NCBI GenBank assembly: GCA_900313005.1
Contig: ONZJ01000002.1
Coordinates: forward strand, 2,833,303-2,897,302
DNA: 64,000 nt
Reading direction: 5' to 3'
Source: Rhodobacteraceae bacterium EL129
GTDB taxonomy: Bacteria > Pseudomonadota > Alphaproteobacteria > Rhodobacterales > Rhodobacteraceae
Position numbers and translations under genes: made by a program. Below the pieces are notes generated by a model. That model was not told the DNA's origin and made no database searches. It worked only from the letters and a program-made list of their open reading frames with translations. This document shows, one piece after another, positions 36,908 through 45,443 of this stretch. Position 1 is the stretch's first letter, and the number at the start of each line of letters is the position of its first letter.

Positions 36908-37609
36908 TCAGAGACGCGTTTGCATTTGATATCCGGCATGAAAATATTGCCGGACAAATGTGATAGCGCGGGTTTCGTCCCATGTGACGCGTTCAATCAC
37001 GAAAATCGCGGTCTCCCGGTCCACATTCAGATGCCGGGCCACATCCGCACTTGCATTGCTGGCGGAAAACGCAATCTCGCCGTGAGTATAGGGGGCATGG
37101 GTGACCAGCCATTCATTGGCGCTTTGAGATGTGAAATCCGCCTCAACTGCGGTCGGAATCGTGGTGAGGTTGATCCAGCGGTCTTCGTAAACAAAAGGTA
37201 TCTCATCCGCGTATTGGACTGATATTACCTGCTTAAACTTATCATCTGCCGTGGCCATCATGCGGCTTTTCTGCGGAGCAGACGGTGTGCCCCTCTCGCA
37301 AACGATGGCGTGATAGCGAAATGCTTTGCCCAAGCCTTCGATTTCCCGCCGAATGATCGGGATGTCCAGCGTGGCCTTGCGCACAGGGTGCAATGCCACC
37401 CGCGTGCCTGCTTTGCGGCGGCGCTCAAGCAGACCGGAATCCGACAGGCTCTGCAAAGCGCGGTTCACCGTGGCACGGGCGCAGCCGAATTCCTCGGCCA
37501 GCGCCTGTTCCCCGGGGATCAGATCGCCCGGCGCCCAAAGCCGTGTGTGAATACGGCGCAGCACTTCGGCCTGTACGGCTTGCCAGTTGTTCAGGTCAGA
37601 TTTGCCCAC
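36908..37609 (-). CDS. GntR-family regulator with UTRA domain (HutC/PhnF type)
   Basis: 233 residues. The winged helix (about 5-72) contains WAPGDLIPGEQALAEEFGCA and RATVNRALQSLSDSGLLERR. The UTRA ligand domain follows (TPSAPQKSRMMATADDKFKQ, FVYEDRWINLTTIPTA, VERVTWDETRAITFVRQYFH). Such proteins sense small carboxylates, sugars or phosphonates. The frame starts at a GTG with AAAAGG close upstream. It lies just after the FAH-family gene on the same strand, which is its most likely target. Confidence 0.88.
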   Translation of the reverse strand: MGKSDLNNWQAVQAEVLRRIHTRLWAPGDLIPGEQALAEEFGCARATVNRALQSLSDSGLLERRRKAGTRVALHPVRKATLDIPIIRREIEGLGKAFRYHAIVCERGTPSAPQKSRMMATADDKFKQVISVQYADEIPFVYEDRWINLTTIPTAVEADFTSQSANEWLVTHAPYTHGEIAFSASNASADVARHLNVDRETAIFVIERVTWDETRAITFVRQYFHAGYQMQTRL

Positions 37610-37647
37610 GCGCCTTTTGCCAATCTGTTATCATCGTCATGTGTCTG

Positions 37648-37667
37648 TTTGATACTATACGATCAAA
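37648..37667. promoter_or_regulatory. Candidate operator between the FAH and GntR-UTRA genes
   Basis: TTTGAT (37648-37653) and ATCAAA (37662-37667) are a perfect inverted repeat around an eight-base AT-rich centre (ACTATACG). The site is 39-58 bases upstream of the GntR start and could mediate autoregulation. Position is the only support. Confidence 0.35.
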
Positions 37668-37685
37668 TGAATGCGTAGAACACGC

Positions 37686-38375
37686 TCATGCGATCTCAAC
37701 TGTGATAGGCGCTAGCCCCTCGATCCACCCCTCCAAGCGGCTGCCCGGTTGTACAGGGCCAACGCCTGCCGGTGTGCCCGTGTAAATCAGATCTCCAGGT
37801 CCTAGATGATAGAACTGCGATAGATGCGAGATGATTTCAGGCACGGACCAGACCATATCTGAAAGTGCAGCAGATTGAACCTGTGCCCCATCATGCACCA
37901 AGCCAATTCTCTGACGGCTGACCGCCCCGAATTCCCGCACTGTTGTAATTGCCGCGATCAGTGCCGCGTTCTCAAAATCCTTGCCTAAATCCCAAGGGCG
38001 GCGCTTGTCTTTTGCGGCCCCTTGCAGATCGCGGCGGGTCAGGTCTATCCCACAAGCATAGCCAAACACGGCGTCCAATGCGTTCGAAGTACCAACATTT
38101 TTCGCATCCGCACCGATGGCCACGACAAACTCCATTTCGTAATGACAGTCGTTTGTGCCTACGGGATAAGGGATGGTCTGACCGGAGAGGCATAAAGCGT
38201 GGGCGGACTTGGTAAAGTAGAACGGCGCTTCGCGATCGACCTCATTGCCCATTTCGGCGGCGTGGGCCGCATAGTTGCGTCCGACACAGAAGATTCGGCG
38301 CACTGGGAACCCTTCTGCCAGGCCTTCAACAGGTACCAAAGGGGGCGAGGGGATTGAAAACAAAGAAGATGGCAT
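37686..38375 (-). CDS. Fumarylacetoacetate hydrolase family protein (YcgM-like)
   Basis: 229 residues with the start at 38375 (MPSSLFSIPSPPL), preceded by AGGAG; an extension to 38495 lacks support. Family motifs are RIFCVGRNYAAHAAEMGNE, EMEFVVAIGADA (metal-binding Glu) and a C-terminal DLIYTGTPAGVGPV. Short FAH proteins are acylpyruvate hydrolases, oxaloacetate decarboxylases or isomerases in aromatic degradation. No aromatic pathway genes are near. Likely regulated by the GntR-UTRA protein beside it. Confidence 0.88.
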   Translation of the reverse strand: MPSSLFSIPSPPLVPVEGLAEGFPVRRIFCVGRNYAAHAAEMGNEVDREAPFYFTKSAHALCLSGQTIPYPVGTNDCHYEMEFVVAIGADAKNVGTSNALDAVFGYACGIDLTRRDLQGAAKDKRRPWDLGKDFENAALIAAITTVREFGAVSRQRIGLVHDGAQVQSAALSDMVWSVPEIISHLSQFYHLGPGDLIYTGTPAGVGPVQPGSRLEGWIEGLAPITVEIA

Positions 38376-38481
38376 TGCGGTTGGGACTCCTGACGTCAGC
38401 GCGCCCAAAGCATCAGACCATTGGCGCGGCCCAGTGTTTGTGGCATGACACCGGCAAAGAGCCAAGGCAGGACCACCCACA

Positions 38482-39192
38482 ATGGCCGCGACCACCCCTT
38501 CGTTTCGACGCTATGCGCTGTATTTCGTGCCCGAGCACAGTGCATTCGCGGCGTTTGGAGCCTCTTGGTTGGGGTGGGACATCGTGACAGGACAAACCGA
38601 GCCGCACCCGCAGATTCCTAATTTGCCGCTAGATATCAGTGAAATAACCGAAACGCCCCGGCGATATGGGTTGCATGGCACGATCGTGCCGCCCTTTCGA
38701 TTTAAATCGAATCACTGTTTTACAGATGTGGTGCAGGACATCGCCAGTGAGTGTGAAAAACTGGCCCCTGCTCCTCTGGCGGGATTAGAGCTTGTGCAAC
38801 TCGGTCGGTTCCTCGCGTTGGTGCCCATGGGCGACACGGCAGCCCTCGGCACGTTGGCCGCCAAGGTGTTGCAGGCTTGCGATCCATTCCGCGCGCCCTT
38901 GTCGACTGCCGATCTGGAGCGACACCGCGCCAAGGGGTTGAGCGACCAACAAGACGCCTTGCTGATGCGTTGGGGGTACCCCTATGTAATGGAGGCTTTT
39001 CGGTTTCACATCACTCTGACGGGCAAGTTGTCCAAAACCCAGGCACGATTGACGTACGAGGTGTTGTCCCCGCTGCTGACCCCCCTGCTGGACGGAGCCT
39101 TGGTGATAGATCGGCTCGCCCTGGTTGGCGAAGACGACGCAGGGTCGTTTCATCTGATCTCGCAATTCCCTCTGAAGGGTGCCGCAGCCTAA
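38482..39192 (+). CDS. DUF1045 protein, 2H-phosphoesterase-like, phosphonate-associated
   Basis: 236 residues. Two histidine motifs of the 2H phosphoesterase fold are visible: RRYGLHGTIVPPF and AFRFHITLTG, about 107 residues apart. Proteins of this family usually sit in carbon-phosphorus lyase operons, where a role in phosphonate metabolism is suspected. Here it stands without phn genes, beside a FosX-like enzyme and a DMT transporter. Its last four bases overlap the end of the convergent transporter gene. Confidence 0.82.
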   Translation: MAATTPSFRRYALYFVPEHSAFAAFGASWLGWDIVTGQTEPHPQIPNLPLDISEITETPRRYGLHGTIVPPFRFKSNHCFTDVVQDIASECEKLAPAPLAGLELVQLGRFLALVPMGDTAALGTLAAKVLQACDPFRAPLSTADLERHRAKGLSDQQDALLMRWGYPYVMEAFRFHITLTGKLSKTQARLTYEVLSPLLTPLLDGALVIDRLALVGEDDAGSFHLISQFPLKGAAA

Positions 39193-40034
39193 CCTTTAGC
39201 AAACCGCAGCATAGCTGCCCCGGCCAAAGTGGTCGCCGTGGCCGCAACCTTAAGCAGGTTCAGCGGTTCTTTCAGGATCAAAACACCGATGAGCAACGCA
39301 AAGACGATGCTGGTTTCGCGCAGGGCCGTGACCAGCGCGATGGGGGCCTGCGTAAAGGCGTAGACGACCAAAGCATAGGCCACAAAGGACGCCCCACCCC
39401 CCAGCAGCATGATGTGGGGTAACCGCAGAGCGCGGCGCATGGTGTTTGGTCGGATCACGGCGCAGCCCAGGCCATAAACCACACCGTTCAGAAACGCGAT
39501 CCATGCGAAAAACCCCAAAGCCGTGCCAGCCAGACGTGCGCCAATGCCATCAACCAGCGAATAGGCGGCGATGAACATCCCTGTGATCAACGCCAGCGTG
39601 GCCGCTTTGGTCTGAAACAACCCATCCGCATTGCGAACCAGGCTGATGCTGGCAATGCCCAACGCCACAAGGGCGATAGCGAGCAATTGCAGGCTTGAAA
39701 AGGTGACGCCTAAGAAGGCCGCCGACACGCCGGCCACGATCAGCGGCGCGACTCCACGGGCGATTGGGTAGACTTGGGTCATGTCACCGATGCGATAGGC
39801 GGCCATGAGAAACATCTGATAGCCAATATGCAGCACCACGCTGGCCCAGATCCATGGCCAGCTTTCGGAAGTTGGACTTGCGACAAACAGCAGACACACT
39901 GCAGCGACAGCGCCCTGACCCAGCACCACGGCCGTCATCGCAGTGATTTTATCTGCACCGCCCTTGACCAGAGCATTCCAAACAGCGTGCAGCAAGGCGG
40001 CCAGCAGGACAATCGCAAAGACAGAGGTGCTCAT
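39189..40034 (-). CDS. DMT-superfamily (EamA) transporter
   Basis: 281 residues with ten hydrophobic segments in two EamA repeats (VFAIVLLAALLHAVWNALVK; QVYPIARGVAPLIVAGVSA in the first, ETSIVFALLIGVLILKEPL in the second). DMT proteins export small metabolites or drugs. The ATG overlaps the FosX-like stop by four bases, so both are made from one transcript and the transporter may export the compound that FosX acts on, or its product. Confidence 0.9.
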   Translation of the reverse strand: MSTSVFAIVLLAALLHAVWNALVKGGADKITAMTAVVLGQGAVAAVCLLFVASPTSESWPWIWASVVLHIGYQMFLMAAYRIGDMTQVYPIARGVAPLIVAGVSAAFLGVTFSSLQLLAIALVALGIASISLVRNADGLFQTKAATLALITGMFIAAYSLVDGIGARLAGTALGFFAWIAFLNGVVYGLGCAVIRPNTMRRALRLPHIMLLGGGASFVAYALVVYAFTQAPIALVTALRETSIVFALLIGVLILKEPLNLLKVAATATTLAGAAMLRFAKG

Positions 40035-40447
40035 ACAGCGGGCCCTTTTTTGGCATAGCGCGCAAGGCGCTGCTCCAGCGTGCCGGTGTGCAGCTCCAGC
40101 AAGTGATTGTCGTAGGTGTGAAAGTAAAGCGAGCGCCCCTCACCCGTTACCCGGGGACGCGGCGGCCGCAGATCGAGGCCCAGCGATAGGATGCGTTGAT
40201 GACGGTCGTCAAACTCATCCTCAGATATCTGAAAGGCCACGTGGTTGTAACTGCGTTCGGACAGCGGATCGCCTTTCATATTGGCCACCCAGGTGTCGCC
40301 GACCAAATAGAACCGCTCTTCTGACAGGGAAAACTGATCGGGGCCGCTGTCATAGACCTTTTGCGCCAGCAGCACCTCTTCCATGATCAGTTGCATCTGA
40401 TCCAGGTCAGCGGTGATGAGGGTGATATGCGAGAGACCAGTGCTCAT
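40031..40447 (-). CDS. fosX: FosX-like VOC-family fosfomycin hydrolase
   Basis: 138 residues from the ATG at 40447 (AAAGGA upstream); a GTG at 40477 would add ten residues without family similarity. It lines up with Listeria FosX without gaps over the recalled sequence. Metal ligands are His7, His69 and Glu118, and the FosX catalytic base Glu44 is present (QFSLSEERFYLV), as is the motif RPRVTGEGRSLYF. FosX opens the epoxide of fosfomycin with water, using manganese. Some environmental FosX homologs are weak on fosfomycin and may serve phosphonate metabolism. Paired with an exporter and a divergent TetR regulator. Confidence 0.85.
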   Translation of the reverse strand: MSTGLSHITLITADLDQMQLIMEEVLLAQKVYDSGPDQFSLSEERFYLVGDTWVANMKGDPLSERSYNHVAFQISEDEFDDRHQRILSLGLDLRPPRPRVTGEGRSLYFHTYDNHLLELHTGTLEQRLARYAKKGPAV

Positions 40448-40509
40448 CCTATGTATGTCCTTTGAGCAGCTTTTCACCAGACCTTAGTGGTACGCGCGAA
40501 GGTTGACCA

Positions 40510-40533
40510 CCAGTGGCGGTGAATTGCCACTGG
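40510..40533. promoter_or_regulatory. Candidate TetR operator between fosX and the TetR gene
   Basis: CCAGTGGC (40510-40517) and GCCACTGG (40526-40533) form a perfect eight-base inverted repeat with an eight-base centre, in the 135-base divergent region. TetR proteins bind such sites. A bound dimer would sit 63 bases upstream of fosX and 50 bases upstream of the TetR gene. Confidence 0.5.
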
Positions 40534-40582
40534 GGCAAGAGTGGGGATTGTGTCGTACAGGTGGCAAGCGTATCTGAGAGCC

Positions 40583-41104
40583 ATGAACACGCACACCAAA
40601 CCCAGGCTAACCCGAGAGGCATGGATCACGGCGGGACTCACGGCCTTGATGTCGGTTGGCCCTGACGCGTTGAAGGCCGAGCCCTTGGCACGGCGGATGA
40701 AGACCACCAAAGGGTCCTTCTATTGGCATTTCAAAGATGTGCCTGACTTTCACAAGGCCGTCTTGGCGTTTTGGCAAACCGATGCACAGGTTGAATTGGC
40801 AGATGGCACATCGGTCATGCAATTGCGGGCCTTGGCCGAGCATCTGGCGACACAAGGCACTGCCGAACCCGCGATCCGCGCCTGGGCCAAAAGCAACAAA
40901 ACCGCAGCGCGGGTATTGGCCAAGGTCGACACAGTGCGACTGGCGCAGCTTGAGACGCTCCTCGATGAAATTGGCATCGCAAACCCGGAAATGGCGCGCA
41001 TTCTCTATGCCGCCGCTCTTGGCATGCGGGATATGCCCGAAACCGCTCAGGTAGGGCCAGATGCCATGGGCACATTGGTTGATTTGGTGCTGGCCCTACG
41101 ATGA
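40583..41104 (+). CDS. TetR-family transcriptional regulator
   Basis: 173 residues from the ATG at 40583 (MNTHTKPRLTREAW). The TetR helix-turn-helix is clear: LTREAWITAGLTALMSVGPD, PLARRMKTTKGSFYWHFKDV. The C-terminal ligand domain is short and helical. It diverges from the fosX-DMT operon with an inverted repeat between them, which suggests local repression of that pair. It overlaps the next gene by four bases (ATGA). Confidence 0.88.
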   Translation: MNTHTKPRLTREAWITAGLTALMSVGPDALKAEPLARRMKTTKGSFYWHFKDVPDFHKAVLAFWQTDAQVELADGTSVMQLRALAEHLATQGTAEPAIRAWAKSNKTAARVLAKVDTVRLAQLETLLDEIGIANPEMARILYAAALGMRDMPETAQVGPDAMGTLVDLVLALR

Positions 41105-41502
41105 TCCGTATGTTGCATATAGGGGCTTTGTTGGTCGGGCTGGCTTTGGCTGGCTGCAAAAAGGATGAAACCGTGACAGGCTATGGCGGCGCAGACATTT
41201 TGTGGGTGCTGCAAAGCATCGACGGCAAAGCGTTTACAGCGCGCGCCAACCTGAGCTTTCCCACTGAAGGCGAAATCGCAGGCCAAGCGCCCTGCAATCG
41301 CTTCTTTGGCAGCCAGACAGCCCCCTATCCGTGGTTCAGCACCGGGCCATTGGGAGCCACCCGTATGGCCTGCCCCGAACTGGAGGCCGAAGGGCAATAC
41401 TTGCAAGCGCTGGAGGAGATGACCCAGGTTGAAGTGCTGGGGGATACGATGATCTTGAGCAATGATGCAGGGCGAAAGATGGTGTTCAAAGCCGAGACGT
41501 AA
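41101..41502 (+). CDS. META-domain (HslJ-like) lipoprotein
   Basis: 133 residues. The lipobox is LALAGC (Cys19), after a hydrophobic signal. The META domain is recognisable in [30 protein letters not shown] and [20 protein letters not shown]. Relatives such as HslJ are heat- or novobiocin-related envelope proteins. It is coupled to the TetR gene by a four-base overlap, and its last 17 bases overlap the end of recO on the other strand. Confidence 0.82.
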   Translation: MIRMLHIGALLVGLALAGCKKDETVTGYGGADILWVLQSIDGKAFTARANLSFPTEGEIAGQAPCNRFFGSQTAPYPWFSTGPLGATRMACPELEAEGQYLQALEEMTQVEVLGDTMILSNDAGRKMVFKAET

Positions 41503-42214
41503 AACGATCCACAAAGCGCTGACGGGCTTCGGGCAGAGGTTTGTGCCCCAATTCAGGTGCAAGCTGGGTTTGCAGGAAATGCCCGGTGACGCGAAATCCC
41601 TCTGCAATCTCTTCATCTGGTGCAGGACCATGCCCCAAAAGGCAAGGTGGCAAAGGCAACAGTCTGTCGGCCCATTCGCCAGCCCCCGCACGCGACACCG
41701 CCCGGCCGGTCCGCGGCGAGATATAGCTTAGGTCATTGGCCTGCGCGCCATTGACAGCGCAGGCACTGAGATCAAGACCAAAGCCCATCTCCTCCAGCAA
41801 AGCCAGTTCCCATTTCAGATAGGCCAACGGCCACAGTTCAGGCTGGCCCAGCAAGTCCAGCAGAACTTCAGTTTGTTGATAGAGCTTGCCGTGCGCTTCG
41901 CGTTCGGGCAGCGAAAACAGCAGCAACGCCGTCACGGTATTGAGCCCGGCCAGCGACAACCGGTCCCCCATCGAGGCCACCGCACGCGAGCGGATAAGTT
42001 CAGCCGAGAACGTGCCCAGGTGATCTTCAAGCCGGGCACGCCATTCCAGATCAAGCTGCGCGCCGGGTTGCAAGACGGGAGCCAGTTTGCGCGAGACCCC
42101 GCCGCGCACGATGCCTGCATGGCGACCACGCGAAGGGGTAAACACCTCGATGATGGCGGAGGTTTCGCCATGTGTCCGGCTGGACAACAAGATGCCTTGG
42201 TCGCGCCATTCCAT
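41486..42214 (-). CDS. recO: DNA repair protein RecO
   Basis: 242 residues, the usual alphaproteobacterial length. The OB-fold N-terminus reads [20 protein letters not shown] and [20 protein letters not shown]; the helical C-terminal domain includes [19 protein letters not shown]. RecO loads RecA on SSB-coated gaps with RecF and RecR. Only one Cys (SACAVNG) remains where a four-Cys zinc site is found in some RecO proteins, as is common in this class. It belongs to the era-recO block, separated here from DUF1491 by the VWA gene. Confidence 0.92.
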   Translation of the reverse strand: MEWRDQGILLSSRTHGETSAIIEVFTPSRGRHAGIVRGGVSRKLAPVLQPGAQLDLEWRARLEDHLGTFSAELIRSRAVASMGDRLSLAGLNTVTALLLFSLPEREAHGKLYQQTEVLLDLLGQPELWPLAYLKWELALLEEMGFGLDLSACAVNGAQANDLSYISPRTGRAVSRAGAGEWADRLLPLPPCLLGHGPAPDEEIAEGFRVTGHFLQTQLAPELGHKPLPEARQRFVDRFTSRL

Positions 42215-42402
42215 TGGTGATCATGTGCCTTGATGCTCGGGTGGGGCATTCGACACCAAAGCGTAGGGAATGCCAAGGGGAACAACTACCGCCGATTTCC
42301 AGCTGAATGCTGCGGAAACAATCAGGAAACCCATAGGTGACAATTGCGCCGTGGATGTGATTGACTGACCGCAATTCATTTTTTCAGATTCGAGGAATTT
42401 CA

Positions 42403-44946
42403 ATGACCCGCCTCAAACGCATTGCCCAAACGGCCCTGCTGACCAGCGCCCTGACCCTTGGAACACACGCCGCCACCGCCAATGAGAACGTGATGGTGGT
42501 TTTTGACGGCTCAAACTCCATGTGGGGCCAGATCGACGGTAAGGCCAAGATCGAAATTGCCCGGGATGTGATGGACAACCTGTTGGGAGAGTGGACCAAT
42601 GACCGCGATGTCGGCCTGATGGCTTATGGCCATCGGCGCCGCGGGGATTGCACAGATATTGAAACGCTGGTCGAGCCTGGGGCCGCAGCGCGTGATGACA
42701 TCCTTGCGCGGATCAACGCGATCACACCCACAGGGAAAACACCTCTGACCGACGCGGTCGAACAAGCTGCCACGGCGCTCTCCTACACCGACAAGCCTGC
42801 CGTGGTCGTCCTGATCTCGGACGGGTTGGAAAGCTGCGAGCGCGACCCTTGCGCCTTGGCTGAGGCTTTGGAGAAGGCTGGTGTGGATTTCACAGCACAT
42901 GTGGTGGGGTTTGGTCTGGGAGGCGATGCGGACACGACGTCACTCTCGTGTATTGCAGAAAAGACAGGAGGCGAATTCATTTCGGCTTCTAACGCAGATG
43001 AACTTGGCGCAGCACTCAGCGCGGTGGGCACAGCAGTGGCCGAAACCCCCGAGCCGGAACCCATCGTCGAGCCAGAGCTGCCCGAAGTGACCCTTTCCGG
43101 ACCGGCAACAGCCGTGATCGGATCAAAATTCAAGGTCACCTGGGCCCCCTATCTGCAGAATGACTACCTCGCGATCGTGCCCATGGGAGCCGATGAGGAA
43201 ACGTTTGGCAACTACGTGGCAACTCTCGATAAAAGCGAGGCCGACCTGCGTGCACCAGCGGATGCCGGGCTGTATGAATTGCGCTATATCGATCGGGCCA
43301 CACGTACCACTTTGGGCCGAGCGGCCATCGAGATCACCGAACCCGAAGTAACAGTGTCGGCCCCCGCGCACGTGGTCACTGGCGAATCCTTCCCCGTCAG
43401 CTGGACCGGAGCCATATCACAGAGCGATTACATCACGATTGTTCCGGTCGGTGCGGACGAGGGTGAGTTCGGAAACTACACGACCCTTGGCAATCACAGC
43501 GAGCGTAAACTGACAGCCCCAGCCGATCCGGGCCTTTACGAAGTACGCTATATCCTGCGCGAAGGATCCAAAACCCTGGCCCGTACTCCGGTTGAGGTGG
43601 GAGAACCCGAAGTCACCGTCTCGGCTCCAGCCTCGGTTCAAACCGGCGCCCGGTTCAAAGTCAGTTGGACTGGCACCATCGCCAAAGGAGACTATGTGGC
43701 GATTGTCCCCGTCGGGTCTGAAGAGGGCACGTTTGGCAATTATCAAACCGTTCAGGATCGCACGGAACGCGAGTTGAAAGCCCCGGCCGATCCGGGCCTT
43801 TACGAAGTACGCTATATCCTGCGCGAGGGGTCAAAGACCCTGGCCAGCACATCTGTAGAAGTGATTGAGCCTCAGGTGACACTCACCGCTCCTGACTCTG
43901 CACGTACGGGTGAAGAATTCACTGTCAGCTGGACCAACGCCGTGGACAGAGGGGACTATGTCGCCATTGTCCCTGCCGGGTCAGATGAAGGCGAGTTTGG
44001 CAACTACACCACTGTCGGAGACAAGACCGAACGCGAGTTGCGCGCACCCTCGGACCCAGGATTGTATGAGGTCCGGTACATCCTGCGCGAAGGGTCGAAA
44101 ACCTTGACCCGCACCATGATCGAAGTGGTGGAAGCCACAGTCACGGTCAGCGCGCCTCAGAGTGTCTCGGCAGGGGCTGAAGTTCGCGTGAGCTGGACAG
44201 GCACGGTCAGTTCGGGAGACTACATCAACATCGTCCCCATGGGCGCTGAAGAAGGCACTTATGGTGCCTATGCCACTGTCGGTGACAAGACCGAGCGAGA
44301 TTTGCAAATGCCGGGTGATCCCGGCCTGTACGAATTGCGCTATGTGCTGCGCGAAGGCGGTAAAACACTTGCCAGCCAGCCGATCGAAGCCGTCTTGCCA
44401 GAGGTCACGCTGGACGCCCCTGATCAGATCCGTTTGGGGGATCCGTTGCGGGTTAGCTGGACTGGCACGGTCAACAGCCGAGACTACGTCAATCTGGTTC
44501 CGATGGGCACAGATGACGCCACTTTGGACAATTACGTATCGGTGCAAAAGAAAACGCAGCGGGATCTGCGCACGCCGGACACCCCGGGCATGTATGAATT
44601 GCGCTATGTGCTGAATTCCAATGGCCGCGTCCTGGCACGCCGCCCCGTGGAGGTCTTGCCTGCGGATGCTGCGCTGAACACGGGCGCAAGCCTTGGCGCA
44701 CCGACCACTGCTGCCCCGGGCGTCACAATAGATATCAGCTGGAGCGCAGATACCGACAGCACGGACCAGCGCATCACTTTGGCTAAGGCCGATCAGGCGA
44801 TCTTCACCTGGATTGAGGCGGTTAAAATCGCCGGGGCAACGCCTGTGCAGATCACCTTGCCCGATGAACCGGGTGTCTACGAATTGCGGTTTCTGGACGT
44901 CAGCAATCAGGCCGTATTGGCCCGGCAAGTGATCAAGGTAGAGTAA
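42403..44946 (+). CDS. Secreted von Willebrand factor A protein with about seven 88-residue repeats
   Basis: 847 residues from the ATG at 42403 (GAGGAATTT upstream). A signal peptide (residues 1-26, ending ATAN) precedes a VWA domain (about 28-205) with an intact MIDAS site: Asp35, Ser37, Ser39 (DGSNS), Thr in TPLTDAV, Asp in LISDGLESC. After a Pro/Glu linker come repeats beginning near 43081, 43342, 43606, 43870, 44134, 44398 and 44659, the last degenerate. Each holds SWTGT, DYVAIVP, GNY and DPGLYEVRY motifs, a beta-sandwich-like pattern. The exported product should bind a metal-dependent partner. It lies opposite its neighbours and splits a conserved core block. Confidence 0.88.
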   Translation: MTRLKRIAQTALLTSALTLGTHAATANENVMVVFDGSNSMWGQIDGKAKIEIARDVMDNLLGEWTNDRDVGLMAYGHRRRGDCTDIETLVEPGAAARDDILARINAITPTGKTPLTDAVEQAATALSYTDKPAVVVLISDGLESCERDPCALAEALEKAGVDFTAHVVGFGLGGDADTTSLSCIAEKTGGEFISASNADELGAALSAVGTAVAETPEPEPIVEPELPEVTLSGPATAVIGSKFKVTWAPYLQNDYLAIVPMGADEETFGNYVATLDKSEADLRAPADAGLYELRYIDRATRTTLGRAAIEITEPEVTVSAPAHVVTGESFPVSWTGAISQSDYITIVPVGADEGEFGNYTTLGNHSERKLTAPADPGLYEVRYILREGSKTLARTPVEVGEPEVTVSAPASVQTGARFKVSWTGTIAKGDYVAIVPVGSEEGTFGNYQTVQDRTERELKAPADPGLYEVRYILREGSKTLASTSVEVIEPQVTLTAPDSARTGEEFTVSWTNAVDRGDYVAIVPAGSDEGEFGNYTTVGDKTERELRAPSDPGLYEVRYILREGSKTLTRTMIEVVEATVTVSAPQSVSAGAEVRVSWTGTVSSGDYINIVPMGAEEGTYGAYATVGDKTERDLQMPGDPGLYELRYVLREGGKTLASQPIEAVLPEVTLDAPDQIRLGDPLRVSWTGTVNSRDYVNLVPMGTDDATLDNYVSVQKKTQRDLRTPDTPGMYELRYVLNSNGRVLARRPVEVLPADAALNTGASLGAPTTAAPGVTIDISWSADTDSTDQRITLAKADQAIFTWIEAVKIAGATPVQITLPDEPGVYELRFLDVSNQAVLARQVIKVE
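43081..44943 (+). repeat. Tandem 264-base coding repeats inside the VWA gene
   Basis: Unit starts are spaced 261, 264, 264, 264, 264 and 261 bases. Units 2 and 3 share 41 identical consecutive bases (43522-43562 and 43786-43826), so at least one duplication or gene-conversion event is recent. Reading frame is kept throughout. Confidence 0.85.
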
Positions 44947-44956
44947 ATGATCTAAA

Positions 44957-44999
44957 GCGTTTCCAGAAAAACCTGCGACATCCGCTTTTGTCGAAACGC
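44957..44999. repeat. Short inverted repeat after the VWA gene
   Basis: GCGTTTC (44957-44963) and GAAACGC (44993-44999) flank a 29-base centre, ten bases past the VWA stop. It may act as a weak terminator between the convergent VWA and DUF1491 genes; no U-run follows. Confidence 0.35.
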
Positions 45000-45065
45000 A
45001 CGCAACGCCGTTATGCTCCGCGCGTTTCGCGTTATCTTCTTGCCTCAAGTATAGGTTGCAAAACT

Positions 45066-45398
45066 TTAGTCGCTGAGCCCCGGCTCATCCAACAAATGCC
45101 GCCCCGCGCGGTCTTCGACCTCGATCACCCAGAGATCGGGATCGAACTCTTTCTGGCGCGTGATGGCCGTATCGACATCCTGCTCGTCACCAGTCGTCAA
45201 CTGAACCCATTCACGCGCGCCTGACATCAGATCAAAGCTGCGTTGAAAGGCCTGCGCCTGCCCGTCCAATGTGTTGAGTTTGACCAGAACAGCCCCCGCG
45301 GTGTCATCCCCGTGGGCGGTGACAAACGCTGGGATGTCAGCCAACCTGAGGCGTGTCAGATAGGCCTGCACCCAAAATTCAGAGGTCAGGCGTGTCAT
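45066..45398 (-). CDS. DUF1491 family protein
   Basis: 110 residues, the size of DUF1491 proteins found next to era in Rhodobacterales and relatives. Typical stretches are SEFWVQAYLTRLRLADIPAF, HGDDTAGAVLVKLN and DPDLWVIEVEDRAGRHLLDE. Function is unknown. It lies 45 bases after the era stop on the same strand and is probably co-transcribed with rnc-era. Confidence 0.82.
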   Translation of the reverse strand: MTRLTSEFWVQAYLTRLRLADIPAFVTAHGDDTAGAVLVKLNTLDGQAQAFQRSFDLMSGAREWVQLTTGDEQDVDTAITRQKEFDPDLWVIEVEDRAGRHLLDEPGLSD

Positions 45399-45443
45399 GT
45401 TGGGCCGGCCACTTTGAGTATTTTCGGGAAGATGAAGGAGCGC

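Noticed and set aside
40474..40710. Small minus-strand frame upstream of fosX
   Set aside because: It overlaps the TetR gene and the operator region and has no ribosome-binding site or similarity.
43081..44943. Regular repeats considered as a CRISPR array
   Set aside because: The period is 264 bases, in frame, and the units encode similar protein domains; there are no short direct repeats with unique spacers.
43981..45048. Open frame antisense to the VWA repeats
   Set aside because: Its apparent internal repeats mirror the coding repeats of the sense strand.
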